DNA of 64,000 bases, taken from positions 1,480,545 to 1,544,544 of the forward strand of contig NZ_JACXZT010000019.1 of NCBI RefSeq assembly GCF_014779595.1, in the 5' to 3' direction. The position numbers and the translations under genes are program-made. Source of the DNA: Halomonas sp. ML-15 (GTDB lineage Bacteria > Pseudomonadota > Gammaproteobacteria > Pseudomonadales > Halomonadaceae). This document shows positions 29,371 through 39,852 of the stretch, in pieces; position 1 is the first letter of the stretch; each line of letters opens with the position of its first letter. The notes under the pieces were generated by a model. The model saw only the letters and a list, made by a program, of their open reading frames with translations. It did not search any database and was not told the DNA's origin.

Positions 29371-30360
29371 TCAGCCGGAGGGGGTGGTTGCACGCTCCAG
29401 TAGCGCCACCCAGTTGCGTCCCATGATGCGTTCGACGTCCACCTCGGCGAAGCCGTGCTTGCGCAACCCATCGATCAGTTGGGGGAAATCGCGGCTGTCG
29501 CGCAGCCAGGCCAGCGGTCGCGGCCAGCCGGCGTTGCTGGCGCTGCCTTCGCCGTAGTCCATCTCCTTGGACCAGCGGCCGTTGCGCATCCATTCGAGTA
29601 CCGCGACCGGCTGCTCCTGGCACAGGTCGGTGCCCAGGCCCACATGCTCGATGCCCATCAGATCCACGGTGCGGGCAATCATCTCGCAGTAGGCCTCCAG
29701 GGTGCAGTCCGGCCCATCCTTGAGATGAAACGGATACGCAGAGAAGCCCAACAGCCCGCCGCTCTCGGCAATCGCTGAGAGTACGCGGTTGGACTTGTTG
29801 CGCTTGGCCTCGTGGAAGAAGCTGGGATTGGCATGGGAGATGATCACCGGGCGCTCAGAAAGCTCGATCGCCTGGAGGGTTGAGCGCTCGGCGCTATGCG
29901 ACATGTCGATGACCATGCCAACCCGGTTCATCTCGCGGATCACCTGACGCCCGAAGCGGGTGATGCCGCTATCCTCGTTCTCGTAGCAGCCGCATGCCAG
30001 CAGGCTCTGATTATTGTAGGTGAGCTGCATGATCAGCAGGCCCAGGCGGCGCATCACCGCCACCATGTCGATATCGTCCTCGATGGGCGAACAGTTCTGG
30101 GCACCCAGGAAGATCCCCACCTTGCCGGCCTCCTGGGCACGCAGGATATCGCCGGGAACAAGCACCGGCATGATCAGGTCGTCGTGTTGCTCGAAGCGGC
30201 GGTTCCACTCCCCCATCCGGGAGAGGGTCTCGCGGGTGGTCTCATGGTAGACCAGGGTGGCGTGGACGGCATCGACGCCGCCCTCACGCATCTGCTGAAA
30301 GATCTCCCGGGACCAGTGGGAGTACTGCAGGCCGTCGACGGTCAGAAGTTGCTTGGACAT
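29371..30360 (-). CDS. Membrane dipeptidase (renal dipeptidase) family protein, atypical metal site
   Basis: A 329-residue member of the renal-dipeptidase amidohydrolase family (PF01244). Two histidine regions are kept, MVIDMSHSAER near residue 150 and VIISHANPSFF near 173, and GIEHVGLGTDLCQE near 235 is standard. The N-terminal HxD metal ligands of the true dipeptidases are missing (VDGLQYSHWSRE instead), and the bridging glutamate position reads GAQN. The same changes occur, as I recall, in the Pseudomonas homologue of the glycine-betaine locus, so this is probably a distinct subfamily with a different substrate rather than a dipeptidase. Start ATG 30360 with GAGGAG upstream; 15 bp after the aldehyde dehydrogenase gene. 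Confidence 0.85.
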   Translation of the reverse strand: MSKQLLTVDGLQYSHWSREIFQQMREGGVDAVHATLVYHETTRETLSRMGEWNRRFEQHDDLIMPVLVPGDILRAQEAGKVGIFLGAQNCSPIEDDIDMVAVMRRLGLLIMQLTYNNQSLLACGCYENEDSGITRFGRQVIREMNRVGMVIDMSHSAERSTLQAIELSERPVIISHANPSFFHEAKRNKSNRVLSAIAESGGLLGFSAYPFHLKDGPDCTLEAYCEMIARTVDLMGIEHVGLGTDLCQEQPVAVLEWMRNGRWSKEMDYGEGSASNAGWPRPLAWLRDSRDFPQLIDGLRKHGFAEVDVERIMGRNWVALLERATTPSG

Positions 30361-30375
30361 GGAACGCTCCTCGCG

Positions 30376-31818
30376 TCAGCGGGCTTTGACGTAGCAGGTC
30401 TTGACCACGGTGTAGAACTCGCGCGCATAGCGTCCCTGCTCGCGGGGGCCGAAGCTGGAGTCCTTGCGACCGCCAAAGGGCACGTGATAATCGGTGCCGG
30501 CGGTGGCCAGGTTAACCATCACGCAGCCGGTCTCGGCGCGAGCCTTGAACTCGCTGGCCAAGGCCAGGGAGTCGGTGATGATCCCGGCGGTGAGGCCGAA
30601 ATGGGTGTCGTTGAGGGTGTCGATGGCCTCGTCCATATCCGCGACCTTGATCACGCAAGCGATGGGGCCGAACACCTCCTCACGGTTGATGGCCATGGCG
30701 TTGGTGGTGCCGGTGAACAGGGTCGGTGCCATAAAATAGCCGTCGCTGCCGCAGTCGAGTCGCTCGCCGCCGAAGGCGAGCACGGCGCCGTCGGCCTTGG
30801 CGCGTTCGATCCAGGCCAGGTTGGATTCCAGCTGGCGCGCCTCGGCCACTGGGCCAATCTGCACCCCCTCCACCAGCGCCGGTCCCACCTTGGCGCTGGC
30901 CAACCGGGCCACCAACTTCTCGACGAAGGCGTCATGAATCGCCGTATGCACGATCAGCCGTGACGAGGCGGTGCACTTCTGACCGGTGCCCGAGTAAGCG
31001 CCATTGAAAGCGGCCTCCACGGCCAGGTCGAGATCGGCGTCCGCGGCGACGATCAGCGCATTCTTGGAGCCCATCTCCAGCTGGCACTTGACCAGGTTGC
31101 CGGCGGTGGCCGCCGCCACGCGGCGTCCCACCTCCAGCGAGCCGGTAAAGGTCAGGGCATTGATCTCGGGGCTCGAGATCAGTGCCTCGCCAACGCTGCC
31201 ACCGGCGCCCATTACCAGGTTGAAGGTGCCGGCAGGCAGCGGCTGGCGACTGATGATCTCGGTGAGTGCCCAGGCACTGGCGGGCACCAGGTTGGCGGGC
31301 TTGAAGATCACCGCATTGCCAAAAGCCAGTGCCGGGGCGATCTTCCACACCGCCGTGGCCATGGGGAAGTTCCAGGGACTGATCACCCCCACCACCCCCA
31401 CCGGCTCACGGCGGGTCTCCACCTCGACCCCAGGACGCACCGAGTCCACCCGCTCGTCGATCTGGCGCAGTACCTCGGCGGCGTAGTAGTGGAAAAACTG
31501 CGCCGAGCGGCCCACTTCACCGATGCCCTCGGCCAACGGCTTGCCCTCCTCCCGGGACAGCAGGCGTCCCAACTCCTCCTTACGTACCGCCAGTTCATCG
31601 CCGATGGCCATCAGCAGCGTATAGCGCTGCTCCAGACCACTCTTGGCCCACTCGCGCTGGCCCTGCCTGGCGGCGACGATGGCCTCGTGGACCTGGGCAA
31701 CACTCGCCTGGGCGTAGTGACCGATCAGATCCTGGCGATCCGAGGGGCTGTGGTTGGCGATGCTGCTCTCGCCCTCGACCCACTGGCCAGCAATATAAAG
31801 GGAGTGGTTGGCTGACAT
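30376..31818 (-). CDS. NAD(P)-dependent aldehyde dehydrogenase
   Basis: A 480-residue aldehyde dehydrogenase. The catalytic residues are visible: Asn150 in SPWNFP, Glu248 in QLEMGSK and the nucleophile Cys282 in GQKCTASSR; the cofactor-binding stretch FTGSLEVGRRVA is near 224. The sequence style (EMGSKNALIV) is close to semialdehyde-oxidising members such as 2-oxoglutarate-semialdehyde dehydrogenases, but substrate cannot be fixed. It is the promoter-proximal gene of the minus-strand catabolic cluster and diverges from a LysR gene. Start ATG at 31818 with AGGAGA upstream. Confidence 0.92.
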   Translation of the reverse strand: MSANHSLYIAGQWVEGESSIANHSPSDRQDLIGHYAQASVAQVHEAIVAARQGQREWAKSGLEQRYTLLMAIGDELAVRKEELGRLLSREEGKPLAEGIGEVGRSAQFFHYYAAEVLRQIDERVDSVRPGVEVETRREPVGVVGVISPWNFPMATAVWKIAPALAFGNAVIFKPANLVPASAWALTEIISRQPLPAGTFNLVMGAGGSVGEALISSPEINALTFTGSLEVGRRVAAATAGNLVKCQLEMGSKNALIVAADADLDLAVEAAFNGAYSGTGQKCTASSRLIVHTAIHDAFVEKLVARLASAKVGPALVEGVQIGPVAEARQLESNLAWIERAKADGAVLAFGGERLDCGSDGYFMAPTLFTGTTNAMAINREEVFGPIACVIKVADMDEAIDTLNDTHFGLTAGIITDSLALASEFKARAETGCVMVNLATAGTDYHVPFGGRKDSSFGPREQGRYAREFYTVVKTCYVKAR

Positions 31819-31911
31819 GGTGATCTCCTGAATAGCGTTGACATCATCCTAGGAGAACCACCAATATAAGGATAATCAATAAACTATAAGATTTGATCAG
31901 TTAAACTTACC
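31819..31911. promoter_or_regulatory. Divergent promoter between aldehyde dehydrogenase and LysR genes
   Basis: A 93-bp AT-rich gap with the near-repeats ATATAAG (31864) and CTATAAG (31884), typical of a LysR-controlled divergent promoter. The ribosome binding site AGGAGA for the aldehyde dehydrogenase lies next to its start on the minus strand. The LysR product probably binds here (inference). Confidence 0.45.
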
Positions 31912-32835
31912 ATGCTGCCGGAACTCAAGCTCCAGCCCCTACGCTATGTACTGGCGATCATCGATCACGGCGGCTTCCACGCAGCCGCCAAGCAGCTGCA
32001 TCGTAGCCAGCCGGCCATCTCCATGGCGGTGCGTGATCTGGAGTCCCGTCTCGGCCAGCCGCTGTTCGAGAAGGGCAACGGCCACCCCCTCCTGACCCCC
32101 TTCGGACACTGGTGTGAGCCGCGCTTTCGGGAACTGGTGGCCCATCACGACCGCCTAAGCCGCGACGCAATGGCCTTGGCGAATGCCCAAGCGGGTCGTG
32201 TCGATATCGCCGCGGTGCCCTCGGTGGCCAGTCGCCTGATGCCGGCCCTTCTGGCCAGCTTCGTCCAGGACCATCCTGGCATCGAGATCAGCCTCCAGGA
32301 CGGCCACTCCGAGCGGGTCAATCAGATGGTGCTCAAGGGCGAGGTGGAGCTGGGCATCACCAGCCTGTGGCTGCCCAATGATGCACTGCGCTTTACCGGC
32401 CTGCTCAAGGATGAGGTGGGGGTGGTGTGCCGCGACGACCATCCGTTGGCCAGTGAGGAGCGCCTGCACTGGCAGGCACTGACGGGCTATCCGCTGATAC
32501 GCAACGGTACTTCACGACTGCTGGAGGGCTCTCCTGCCGCCGATCTGCTATCCCGCAGCACCCTCTATATATCCAACATGATCTCGCTGACCGCCATGCT
32601 CGAGGCCGGTATCGGCATCACCACCCTGCCGCGCCTGGCCTTTCAGGAGGAGCATCAACGGCTACGCTTTATTCCCCTGGCCGAACCCCGCCTGGAACGC
32701 CGCATCGGCCTGCTTCGCCGGGCACGACAGAGCCTCTCTCCCGCCGCCGAAGCGATGGAAAGTCACCTGCTGGATAAGCTGCTGGTTAAAGGGGGTTGCT
32801 CCAGAAACGACGAAGGGCCTACGGCGGAACCGTAG
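31912..32835 (+). CDS. LysR family transcriptional regulator of the catabolic cluster
   Basis: A 307-residue LysR-type regulator. The DNA-binding domain occupies residues 1-65, with [20 protein letters not shown] as the helix-turn-helix, followed by a substrate-sensing domain ([20 protein letters not shown] onwards). It is divergent from the six-gene minus-strand cluster, so it is probably that cluster's pathway regulator. The effector would be the imported compound or an intermediate. The stop lies inside the hairpin that terminates the convergent tRNA-Arg. Confidence 0.9.
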   Translation: MLPELKLQPLRYVLAIIDHGGFHAAAKQLHRSQPAISMAVRDLESRLGQPLFEKGNGHPLLTPFGHWCEPRFRELVAHHDRLSRDAMALANAQAGRVDIAAVPSVASRLMPALLASFVQDHPGIEISLQDGHSERVNQMVLKGEVELGITSLWLPNDALRFTGLLKDEVGVVCRDDHPLASEERLHWQALTGYPLIRNGTSRLLEGSPAADLLSRSTLYISNMISLTAMLEAGIGITTLPRLAFQEEHQRLRFIPLAEPRLERRIGLLRRARQSLSPAAEAMESHLLDKLLVKGGCSRNDEGPTAEP

Positions 32836-32840
32836 ACCCT
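32814..32840 (-). terminator. Terminator of tRNA-Arg, convergent with LysR gene
   Basis: An 11-bp stem with one mismatch (arms 32814-32824 and 32830-32840, 5-base loop). On the minus strand it is followed by TTCGTCGTTTC. It lies 10 bp beyond the tRNA 3' end and overlaps the LysR stop codon. Confidence 0.6.
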
Positions 32841-32850
32841 TGGAATTCGT

Positions 32851-32927
32851 TGGCGCGCCCAGAAGGATTCGAACCTTCGACCCCTGCCTTCGGAGGGCAG
32901 TACTCTATCCAGCTGAGCTATGGGCGC
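32851..32927 (-). tRNA. tRNA-Arg (anticodon CCG)
   Basis: A 77-nt tRNA on the minus strand with a full cloverleaf: acceptor GCGCCCA pairing with TGGGCGC, a D-arm GCTC...GAGT, an anticodon stem CTGCC/GGCAG around the loop CTCCGAA (anticodon CCG, decoding CGG), and a T-arm GAAGG-TTCGAAT-CCTTC. The CCA end is encoded (TGG at 32851-32853 on the plus strand). It stands alone; no integrase is attached to it in this window. Confidence 0.95.
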
Positions 32928-33183
32928 GCGGCTGCAGCGTGCTGCAGTGCCTTGAGGCGGGCATAATGCTAACTGCCTGCCCAGCGAGTGTCCAGCGCCG
33001 CCTCGCAATGCGCCTTGCCGGTGTTCGCCAAATGGCCTGCAACGGGGCATTTTCCTGGCAAACCGGTTGCCGGTATACTGTGGCCATTCTTCGTGCCTGG
33101 CGCGGCTGCAGGTGGTATGGCGGCGTCCTACACAATAATGCATCGAGCAGTTCTCGATACCGGACCGTATAGAGGTGGTGAGA

Positions 33184-34029
33184 GTGAATTCCAGCAAGTT
33201 GATCATCGGGTGCCTGACCACCCTAGGCCTGGCCGTAGCGGCTGCCTCCCAAGCACACGCCGACGCCGATCGTGACGCCATTGCCGAGCGTCTCAAGCCG
33301 GTCGGCCAGGTGTGCCTGCAGGGCCAGGACTGCGGCACCGCCGCGGCCGCCGAGAACGGTGACGATACCGCCGACACCGGTAACGGCATCGACGGCGAGG
33401 CTGTCTACGGCCGGGTCTGCGCCGCCTGTCACGACAGCGGTGCCGCCGGCGCACCGATGATGGACGATGCCGATGCCTGGGCCGAGCGCCTCGACCAGGG
33501 CATCGAGACGCTCTACGAGCACGCCATCAGCGGTATCGGCGCCATGCCGGCCCGGGGCGGAGACTCCAGCCTCTCCGATGAAGAGGTCATGGCGTCTACC
33601 AACTACCTGATCGAATCGGTCTACGATGGCGACCTGCCGGAGATCGGTGGCGATGAAGAGGTCGAGATGGCTGAAGCTGCCAACGGCGAGGGGGAGGCCG
33701 AGGTAGCCGACGTCAGCGATGAAGCCAACGGCAACGGTGAAGAGGATGCCGCCGCAGAAGAAGAGGTAGCAGCGGCCGAGGAAGAGAATGGCCTCGACGG
33801 CGAAGCGCTGTATGCCAGCGGCGGCTGTGCGGCCTGCCACGACAGCGGTGCCGCCGGCGCGCCGATCGTCGGTGACGACTGGGGCGACCGTATGGACCAG
33901 GACATCAGCGAGCTGTATGCCAACGCCATCAACGGCATCGGCGCCATGCCGCCCAAGGGAGGCAATACCAGCCTCTCCGATGAAGAGGTAGAGGCCATCG
34001 TCGACTACATGGTCGCCGCCTCCGAATAA
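33184..34029 (+). CDS. Diheme c-type cytochrome with tandem cytochrome c5-like domains
   Basis: A 281-residue exported cytochrome. The signal peptide (residues 1-27, ending AHA) is followed by two very similar class I heme domains: CAACH at 79-83 with Met121 in GIGAMPARGG, and CAACH at 215-219 with Met255 in GIGAMPPKGG. Between them is a roughly 45-residue linker made almost only of Glu, Ala, Asp and Asn. Each domain looks like a cytochrome c5, a periplasmic electron carrier. GTG at 33184 is chosen because GAGGTG precedes it; a GTG at 33175 is also possible. The gene is monocistronic and ends in a strong terminator. Confidence 0.88.
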   Translation: MNSSKLIIGCLTTLGLAVAAASQAHADADRDAIAERLKPVGQVCLQGQDCGTAAAAENGDDTADTGNGIDGEAVYGRVCAACHDSGAAGAPMMDDADAWAERLDQGIETLYEHAISGIGAMPARGGDSSLSDEEVMASTNYLIESVYDGDLPEIGGDEEVEMAEAANGEGEAEVADVSDEANGNGEEDAAAEEEVAAAEEENGLDGEALYASGGCAACHDSGAAGAPIVGDDWGDRMDQDISELYANAINGIGAMPPKGGNTSLSDEEVEAIVDYMVAASE

Positions 34030-34059
34030 GCGGGCTGAGAGTCTGACGACCACAGCTGC

Positions 34060-34083
34060 GAAGGGCGCCACTCGGCGCCCTTC
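34060..34083. terminator. Strong bidirectional terminator
   Basis: A perfect 10-bp stem (arms 34060-34069 and 34074-34083) with loop ACTC between the convergent cytochrome and rep genes. On the plus strand the stem runs into TTCGTGCGTC; the adjacent A/T pairs give short U-tracts on both sides. Confidence 0.75.
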
Positions 34084-34115
34084 GTGCGTCTGGGAGAAGA
34101 GGTTTCCGGCAGTCG

Positions 34116-36179
<2,064 letters not shown>

Positions 36180-36182
36180 CGC

Positions 36183-36671
36183 TTACTCCTTGGGGGGCTG
36201 GCCGGGGTCGCTGGCACCCTCGAAACCCAGCTGGCGCCACGCCTCGTAGACCAGGATGGCGCAGGCATTGGAGAGGTTCAGGCTGCGGCTATCGGGCAGC
36301 ATCGGCAGGCGCAGGCGCTGCTCGGGCGGCAGCGCATCGAGCAGTGCCTGGGGCAGGCCGCGGGTCTCGGGGCCGAACACCAGGGCATCGCCGGGTGCAT
36401 AGCAGGGTTCATGGTAGCCGCTGCGCCCGCGGGTCGATACGGCAAATACCCGGCGAGGCGCGACATCGTCAAGAAACGCCGGCCAGTTGCGGTGCACGCG
36501 CACCGCTGCCCACTCATGGTAGTCGAGCCCGGCGCGGCGCAGCCGTTTGTCGTCGAGCACGAAACCCAGCGGCTCGATCAGGTGCAGCCGGAAGCCGGTA
36601 TTGGCACACAGTCGGATCAGATTACCGGTATTCGGCGGGATCTCGGGTTCGAACAGGACCACGTCGAGCAT
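36183..36671 (-). CDS. trmL: tRNA (cytidine/uridine-34-2'-O)-methyltransferase TrmL
   Basis: A 162-residue SpoU/SPOUT methyltransferase that methylates the wobble ribose of certain leucine tRNAs. Motif 1 [20 protein letters not shown] is near residue 18, motif 2 [11 protein letters not shown] near 98 and motif 3 [17 protein letters not shown] near 130. The ATG at 36671 is supported by AGGAGG upstream and by the family N terminus [17 protein letters not shown]; the frame extends further without conservation. It lies 3 bp upstream of rep on the same strand. Confidence 0.93.
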   Translation of the reverse strand: MLDVVLFEPEIPPNTGNLIRLCANTGFRLHLIEPLGFVLDDKRLRRAGLDYHEWAAVRVHRNWPAFLDDVAPRRVFAVSTRGRSGYHEPCYAPGDALVFGPETRGLPQALLDALPPEQRLRLPMLPDSRSLNLSNACAILVYEAWRQLGFEGASDPGQPPKE

Positions 36672-36756
36672 GACGCCTCCTAGGGTCGCTCCCCAATGCA
36701 CTCGGGCCCGGCTCGACCAGCGCCGAGGGGCCCAAGAGCTGACGCGGGGCGGTGGG

Positions 36757-37314
36757 TCAGAAGGTCAGCCGCACCCCGGCATGCGCGCCGCTATCCAGGG
36801 TCTGGTTGCCCGGCGAGGTGTCGAAGTCGGCGCGCAGGCGGCGGTAGCCGACGTAGCCATCGACGTTACGGGTAAAGGCATAGCGCGCTCGCAGGCCGAC
36901 TTCGAGACTGTCGTCGAGGTCGCTGGTGGTCACCACGCTGGGGGTGTAAAAGGCGTAGCCGCCCAGCGACACCGCCGGCGCCTGGGGCAAATACACGTAA
37001 CCGTAGCCGCCGAGGCCAAGCCCGCCGCCGTTGCCATAGTCCGTATCATACTGGCTCCAGCGCGCACCGATGCCGATATCCAGGTCGCTGCTGCGGTCCA
37101 CGCCCAGCAGCTGAATATGCCCCTGGGTAGCATCGTCACGGTAGCCGCTGTGCAGGATACCGCCGCCCAGGGCGATGCCCGGCGCGATCTCGCCAGCGGC
37201 GTCGAACTGCACGGCGTCGCTGCTCAGGTTGAGGTCGAGGCTGCTGGTGGCCGATGCGGTCGTGGCAGCCAGCATAAAGGTCGCGGCGGCGAAAGCAGTG
37301 AGAGTGTGTTTCAT
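36757..37314 (-). CDS. YfaZ-like outer membrane protein
   Basis: A 185-residue exported beta-barrel protein. It has a signal peptide ([20 protein letters not shown], cleavage after SA-T near residue 23), followed by alternating hydrophobic strands and a C-terminal phenylalanine (VRLTF), the usual outer-membrane insertion signal. The Gly/Tyr-rich strand [13 protein letters not shown] and the overall length fit the YfaZ family. Function of YfaZ is unknown. The ATG at 37314 gives a normal signal peptide; an ATG at 37329 adds five residues. It lies 47 bp after pyrE on the same strand. Confidence 0.82.
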   Translation of the reverse strand: MKHTLTAFAAATFMLAATTASATSSLDLNLSSDAVQFDAAGEIAPGIALGGGILHSGYRDDATQGHIQLLGVDRSSDLDIGIGARWSQYDTDYGNGGGLGLGGYGYVYLPQAPAVSLGGYAFYTPSVVTTSDLDDSLEVGLRARYAFTRNVDGYVGYRRLRADFDTSPGNQTLDSGAHAGVRLTF

Positions 37315-37361
37315 GGCAATATCACTCATGGCAGTAGATCGGTGTTACGTCCAACAGACGG

Positions 37362-38015
37362 CTAGGTGCTGACGCCGTAGCGGGCGCGGTAGTCGCGAAT
37401 CGCCTCGGCATGGGGTTGCATGGCAGCCCCGGCGTGCTGCTCCAGGTACTCGAGTACCATGTCCAGGGTAACGATACTGATCACCGGCATGGCATAGCGC
37501 TGCTCGACCTCCTGAATCGCGCTCAGCTCGCCGGCGCCACGCTCCTGGCGGTCGAGGGCGATCACGACACCTGCCGCCTCGGCACCGGCGGCCTCGATCA
37601 GCGCCATCACTTCGCGAATCGCGGTGCCGGCGGTGATCACATCGTCGATGATCAGAATCCGCCCGGCCAGTTCGGCGCCAACGATGTTGCCGCCCTCACC
37701 GTGGTCCTTGGCCTCCTTGCGGTTGAAGGCGAACGGCAGGTCGCGAGCGTGGTGCTCGGCCAGCGCCACGGCAGTGGTCGCCGCCAACGGGATGCCCTTG
37801 TAAGCGGGCCCGAACAGCACGTCGGCCTGCAAGCCACTGGCTTCGATGGCCTGGGCGTAGCAGCGGCCCAGCCGCGCCAGGGCGGCGCCGCTCTTGAACA
37901 GACCCGCATTGAAGAAATAGGGACTGACGCGGCCCGACTTGAGGGTGAACTCACCGAAGCGCAGCACGCCCTGCTCGATGGCGAATTCGATGAATTCGCG
38001 CTGGTATGGCTGCAT
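37362..38015 (-). CDS. pyrE: Orotate phosphoribosyltransferase
   Basis: A 217-residue enzyme of de novo pyrimidine synthesis that converts orotate and PRPP to orotidine 5'-phosphate. The PRPP-binding motif [16 protein letters not shown] lies near residue 120, [12 protein letters not shown] near 70, and the N terminus [13 protein letters not shown] matches the E. coli start, which is why ATG 38015 is used rather than the upstream ATG at 38066. Divergent from crc, the same arrangement as in Pseudomonas. Core gene. Confidence 0.95.
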   Translation of the reverse strand: MQPYQREFIEFAIEQGVLRFGEFTLKSGRVSPYFFNAGLFKSGAALARLGRCYAQAIEASGLQADVLFGPAYKGIPLAATTAVALAEHHARDLPFAFNRKEAKDHGEGGNIVGAELAGRILIIDDVITAGTAIREVMALIEAAGAEAAGVVIALDRQERGAGELSAIQEVEQRYAMPVISIVTLDMVLEYLEQHAGAAMQPHAEAIRDYRARYGVST

Positions 38016-38134
38016 TTCGCCAGCATTGCCTTGCTGCACCACAGGACCCCCTATCATGTTCATCAACTAAGGCCATTTACCCAAACGTCGAAACGTCGGG
38101 TATCATACACGCGCGACGGAAAAGGGACCACGTA
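38016..38134. promoter_or_regulatory. Divergent promoter region pyrE/crc
   Basis: A 119-bp gap between divergent core genes. It contains the direct repeat ACGTCGAAACGTCG (38088-38101), followed by TATCATAC (38101-38108), which could be a -10 region for crc. No gene is visible. pyrE upstream regions often carry attenuators, but no leader hairpin with T-run was seen. Confidence 0.35.
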
Positions 38135-38902
38135 ATGAAAATCGCCAGCATCAATGTCAATGGCATCCGTGAAGCGGTCGGTCGGGGCTTTCTCGACTGG
38201 CTCGCCAACCAGGATGCCGATGTCGTCTGCGTGCAGAATCTCAAGGCCAAGAGCTTCGAGCTGGACGACAGTATTCTCTACCCTGAAGGCTACGAGGGCT
38301 ACTTCCTCGATGCCGAGCAGGACGGCTTCTCCGGGGTCGGCCTCTACTGCCGCAAGATTCCCAAGGCCATCATGTACGGCCTGGGCTTCGAGCAGTGCGA
38401 CCACGAAGGGCGCTTTCTGCAGGCCGACTACGACCGCTTCAGCATCGCCAGCTTCCTGATGCCCGACGGCAGCGACCCGCAGGCCAAGGAAGCCTTTATG
38501 GCGCAGTACCAGGAGTACCTCGGCAAGATGGCGCGCAAGCGGCGCGAGTACATCATCTGCGGCACCTGGCATATCGCCCACAAGACCATCGACCTGGAGA
38601 ACTGGGCAGATAACCAGACCACTCCGGGCTTCAAGGCCGAAGAGCGCGCCTGGATGGACCAGGTGCTCGGCCCGACCGGCTTCATCGACACCTTCCGCGA
38701 GATCAATCGCGACGCCGGTGAGTATACCTGGTGGCCGGCGCTGGATCAGGATCAGCCGCGCTCGCGTCAGGAGGGGTGGCGCCTCGATTACCAGATGGTC
38801 GGCCCCAACTTCCGCCGCCATGTGGTCGACGCCTGGATCGACTACGACGCGACCTTCTCCGAGTTCGCGCCGCTGATCGTCGAGTACGACCTCACGCTGT
38901 AA
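38135..38902 (+). CDS. crc: Catabolite repression control protein Crc (ExoIII-like, inactive site)
   Basis: A 255-residue protein of the exonuclease III/EEP fold. The nuclease active-site residues are replaced: the metal-binding Glu motif (QETK in ExoIII) reads VCVQNLKAK, the Asp-Asn motif (GDFN) reads CGTWHIA, and the terminal SDH reads FSEFAPLIV. Together with the location next to pyrE and rph, and the segments GLGFEQCDHEGRFLQADYD and SPGF-like TPGFKAEERAWMD, this identifies a Crc orthologue rather than a nuclease. In Pseudomonas Crc, with Hfq, represses translation of catabolic mRNAs. Start ATG 38135. Confidence 0.85.
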   Translation: MKIASINVNGIREAVGRGFLDWLANQDADVVCVQNLKAKSFELDDSILYPEGYEGYFLDAEQDGFSGVGLYCRKIPKAIMYGLGFEQCDHEGRFLQADYDRFSIASFLMPDGSDPQAKEAFMAQYQEYLGKMARKRREYIICGTWHIAHKTIDLENWADNQTTPGFKAEERAWMDQVLGPTGFIDTFREINRDAGEYTWWPALDQDQPRSRQEGWRLDYQMVGPNFRRHVVDAWIDYDATFSEFAPLIVEYDLTL

Positions 38903-38922
38903 TCCCTGCGCCCTCCCGTCCC

Positions 38923-38952
38923 CATGACGCCGGCCCCTGGGTCGGCGTCATG
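38923..38952. terminator. Bidirectional terminator between crc and rph
   Basis: A perfect 10-bp inverted repeat, CATGACGCCG at 38923-38932 and CGGCGTCATG at 38943-38952, lying between the convergent stops of crc and rph. The T-run is short (GCGTTGG), so termination may be incomplete. Confidence 0.6.
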
Positions 38953-38965
38953 CGTTGGCAAGCGA

Positions 38966-39688
38966 CTACCGGCGAATGCCCAGCGCCTCGCGCTGGTGGC
39001 CAAACAGCTCAGCGCCGGTGGCCTCGGCCAGGTCGAGCAATGCGTTGAGTTCGGCACGCGAGAACGCACCGGCCTCGGCGGTGCCCTGCACCTCGATCAA
39101 CCCGCCCGACTCGGTCATCACCACGTTCATATCGGTGTCGGCACCGCTGTCCTCGGGGTAATCGAGATCGACCACCGGGGTACCCTTGAAGATCCCCACC
39201 GATACCGAACTGACCAGCTGCACGAAGGGGTCCTGCTTGATCAGCTTCTTGCGCTGCATGTAGCGCAGCGCATCGACCAGCGCCACGCAGGCGCCGGTAA
39301 TCGAGGCGGTGCGGGTGCCACCATCGGCCTGGATAACGTCGCAGTCGACGGTGATGGTGAATTCGCCGAGTTTCTTGAGATTGACCGCGGCGCGCAGCGA
39401 GCGGCCGATCAGGCGCTGGATCTCCAGGGTGCGGCCGCCCTGCTTGCCGCGTGAGGCTTCGCGGCCGCTGCGGGTATGCGTGGCGCGGGGCAGCATGCCG
39501 TACTCGGCGGTGACCCAGCCCTGGCCCTTGCCGCGCAGCCAACGCGGCACACCGGCCTCGACGCTGGCGTTGCACAGTACCTGGGTGTCGCCAAACTCCA
39601 CCAGCACCGAGCCTTCGGCGTGGCGGGTATAGTCGCGGGTCAGGCGGATCTCGCGGGACTGTTCGGGCTGTCGTCCACTGGGGCGCAT
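38966..39688 (-). CDS. rph: Ribonuclease PH
   Basis: A 240-residue phosphorolytic 3'-5' exoribonuclease that trims tRNA 3' ends. Signature segments: [20 protein letters not shown] at the N terminus, [17 protein letters not shown] near 60, [17 protein letters not shown] near 90, the catalytic-site region [18 protein letters not shown] near 115, and [17 protein letters not shown] near 175. Start at ATG 39688, matching the family; longer frames are spurious. It diverges from yicC, the arrangement seen in Pseudomonas. Confidence 0.95.
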   Translation of the reverse strand: MRPSGRQPEQSREIRLTRDYTRHAEGSVLVEFGDTQVLCNASVEAGVPRWLRGKGQGWVTAEYGMLPRATHTRSGREASRGKQGGRTLEIQRLIGRSLRAAVNLKKLGEFTITVDCDVIQADGGTRTASITGACVALVDALRYMQRKKLIKQDPFVQLVSSVSVGIFKGTPVVDLDYPEDSGADTDMNVVMTESGGLIEVQGTAEAGAFSRAELNALLDLAEATGAELFGHQREALGIRR

Positions 39689-39852
39689 AGGGGTTTTACA
39701 CTCTCGGGCTTGCAGTCGAATGGATGGCAGCCGGTCTTGCCGTCGACAGGGAGCGGCCGCCGCCGTGGCGGCCATTCTACACGTTCGCGGTGGCGAATCG
39801 GGTACACTGGCGCCATCGCTTCATGCCGCAATCGACAGCTCAGGAGATTCCC

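Noticed and set aside
32851..32927. tRNA-Arg as an island insertion site
   Set aside because: No integrase, no repeated 3' end and only core-like genes on both sides.
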